This document shows positions 5,900 through 6,970 of a DNA stretch of 6,970 nucleotides, in pieces. The stretch spans positions 1 to 6,970 of the forward strand of contig QNCA01000067.1 of NCBI GenBank assembly GCA_003644325.1, in the 5' to 3' direction. How positions within the stretch are numbered: the stretch's first letter is position 1; every line of letters starts with the position of its first letter. This DNA is from Planctomycetota bacterium (GTDB lineage: Bacteria > Planctomycetota > B129-G9). The notes below the pieces were generated by a model. It was not told the DNA's origin and made no database searches. It was given only the letters and a program-made list of their open reading frames with translations. The translations under genes were made by a program, and so were the position numbers.

Positions 5900-6970
5900 A
5901 TGGAAACGAAAAGAAAGGCGACGCTGAACAGCGATGATTCTCCGTACTGCCTCGACGAAACCGTGGAGATACGCGAGCGCATCCGCGGCGACCTGGCCGA
6001 CATAGTCACGGGCATCCTCGAAACCGTCCGGCCCGTCTGCCCGGTAAATGCGGTCGTCCTGGTAGGGGGCTTCGGCCGTGGAGAGGGCGGCATTGTAACC
6101 CGTGACGGCCGACCCCGCCCGGTGAATGACTACGACCTCCTTGTTCTTATCCCGCGCCGCTCGATTTTGACAAAGCGCAGGATCCGCGGCGTCCTGCCGG
6201 GCCTCTCGGCGCGGCTGGAGGAGCAACTGGGCGTGGCGGTGGACCTGGATGTGCGCGACCCCGCGGACCTGGCCGCGGCGCCGAACATTATCGCCTGGTA
6301 CGAGGTACAGGTCGGCAACAGGATTATCTGGGGCGACGAAAGCGCGCTCGAGCCGATGCCGCCGATGGACCCCTGCGGGATACCCCTTTGGGACGGCACG
6401 CTTCTCCTGTTCAATCGGGCCGGCGGGCTTCTCATCGCGAGGCGCATGCTCTTGGAGAACAAACTGAAGAGCGCGGACGACAGGTCTTATCTCGTCATTC
6501 AACTCTCAAAGTCCGCCCTTGCGCTGGGTGACTGCCTCCTGATCCGCGAGAAAAGATACTGCGCATCCTACGTCGAGCGCCTCAATCGCGCCGACTCCCT
6601 TGACATAAGTAACGTGCCGGACGGCGCGGAGATAGTCGCGGGATACAAAAAGGCGCTGGCGCAAAAGGTGCGGCCGGATTTCGCCCCATTGATAGAAAGG
6701 GATTTGCAAGGCTGGTTCGAGGAAACGGTTGCCCGGCACGCTTCCTTTTTCAAATGGTGGGAAGAGGAGCGCTGGGGCAGGAGTTTCGACACCTGGCGGG
6801 AATATACCGAGGCCGTACCGATAAAATTGGGCGAAAGAGGAAGCAGGCTGAAGAACTTCGCCGCAAACATCCTGCGCCTCGGTCCTCCAGTGGAGTTCAG
6901 GCGCTTTATGCTCCCTTTGAGCGAGCGGATTATCGACGCCATGCCGTTACTGCTTTTCGAGCCGACGGAG
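5900..6970 (+). CDS. Nucleotidyltransferase-fold (Pol beta superfamily) protein, 3' end outside window
   Basis: At least 357 residues, still open at the window edge. Residues 51-80 carry the nucleotidyltransferase signature: VVLVGGFGRGEG (Gly56-Gly57 helix turn) followed by NDYDLLVLI with Asp77 and Asp79 as the metal-binding pair, and a likely third carboxylate in VAVDLDVRD (Asp115 or Asp117). All catalytic positions are thus present, suggesting an active enzyme that transfers a nucleotide to an unknown acceptor. The remaining 230 or so residues are mostly helical-looking and rich in Arg, Glu, Trp and Leu; I recognise no second domain. No signal peptide or membrane segment is evident. The start is forced: an in-frame TAA at 5888-5890 is followed only by TCT, GCC and GTC before the ATG. 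Transcribed divergently from the EF-G-like gene. Specific function is unknown; an antibiotic-type or toxin-type nucleotidyltransferase cannot be told apart from a biosynthetic one. Confidence 0.8.
   Translation, partial: METKRKATLNSDDSPYCLDETVEIRERIRGDLADIVTGILETVRPVCPVNAVVLVGGFGRGEGGIVTRDGRPRPVNDYDLLVLIPRRSILTKRRIRGVLPGLSARLEEQLGVAVDLDVRDPADLAAAPNIIAWYEVQVGNRIIWGDESALEPMPPMDPCGIPLWDGTLLLFNRAGGLLIARRMLLENKLKSADDRSYLVIQLSKSALALGDCLLIREKRYCASYVERLNRADSLDISNVPDGAEIVAGYKKALAQKVRPDFAPLIERDLQGWFEETVARHASFFKWWEEERWGRSFDTWREYTEAVPIKLGERGSRLKNFAANILRLGPPVEFRRFMLPLSERIIDAMPLLLFEPTE

Noticed and set aside
5885..6502. 205-codon minus-strand frame opposite the nucleotidyltransferase
   Set aside because: The plus-strand frame carries a clear nucleotidyltransferase signature and stays open for 357 codons to the window edge; the antisense frame has no motif and would run into the divergent promoter region.

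Overview
The window carries five protein-coding genes and one short repeat-rich non-coding stretch. The base composition is fairly GC-rich, and the reading frames use that bias strongly, so several long antisense frames stay open by chance. The gene families point to a Gram-negative-type bacterium with type IV pili and a second, divergent EF-G. That combination is common in Planctomycetota/PVC-like and other deep candidate phyla, but nothing here fixes the taxon.

Layout. Positions 1-254 are non-coding. They hold three copies of a palindromic motif (GGTGAC[A/T]GTCACC type), a separate 10-bp hairpin, and a perfect 20-bp inverted repeat pair interlocked with them. From 255 to 3533, on the minus strand, lies a tight three-gene cluster read pilT, then a small stand-alone GspE/MshE N-terminal-domain protein, then the assembly ATPase pilB/gspE. 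The first junction is an ATGA overlap and the second a 1-nt gap, so the three are almost certainly one transcript with translational coupling. Upstream of pilT, after a 149-bp gap, and also on the minus strand, is a divergent EF-G (EF-G2-like; 3683-5755) with its own strong ribosome binding site and a plausible sigma70-type promoter. A 144-bp divergent region separates it from a plus-strand gene (5900 to the window edge) for a nucleotidyltransferase-fold protein of unknown role. That gene appears to be transcribed from a promoter so close to the ATG that its mRNA would be leaderless or nearly so.

How they fit together. PilB-type ATPases power pilus extension and PilT powers retraction, so the cluster encodes the two opposing motors plus a small accessory domain homologous to the PilB N-terminus. 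The usual inner-membrane platform gene (pilC) is not in the window. The EF-G-like GTPase and the nucleotidyltransferase have no evident functional tie to the pilus genes beyond proximity. The most unusual features are the interlocked repeat structure at the left end, the stand-alone MshEN-like protein between the two motor genes, and the leaderless orphan nucleotidyltransferase.
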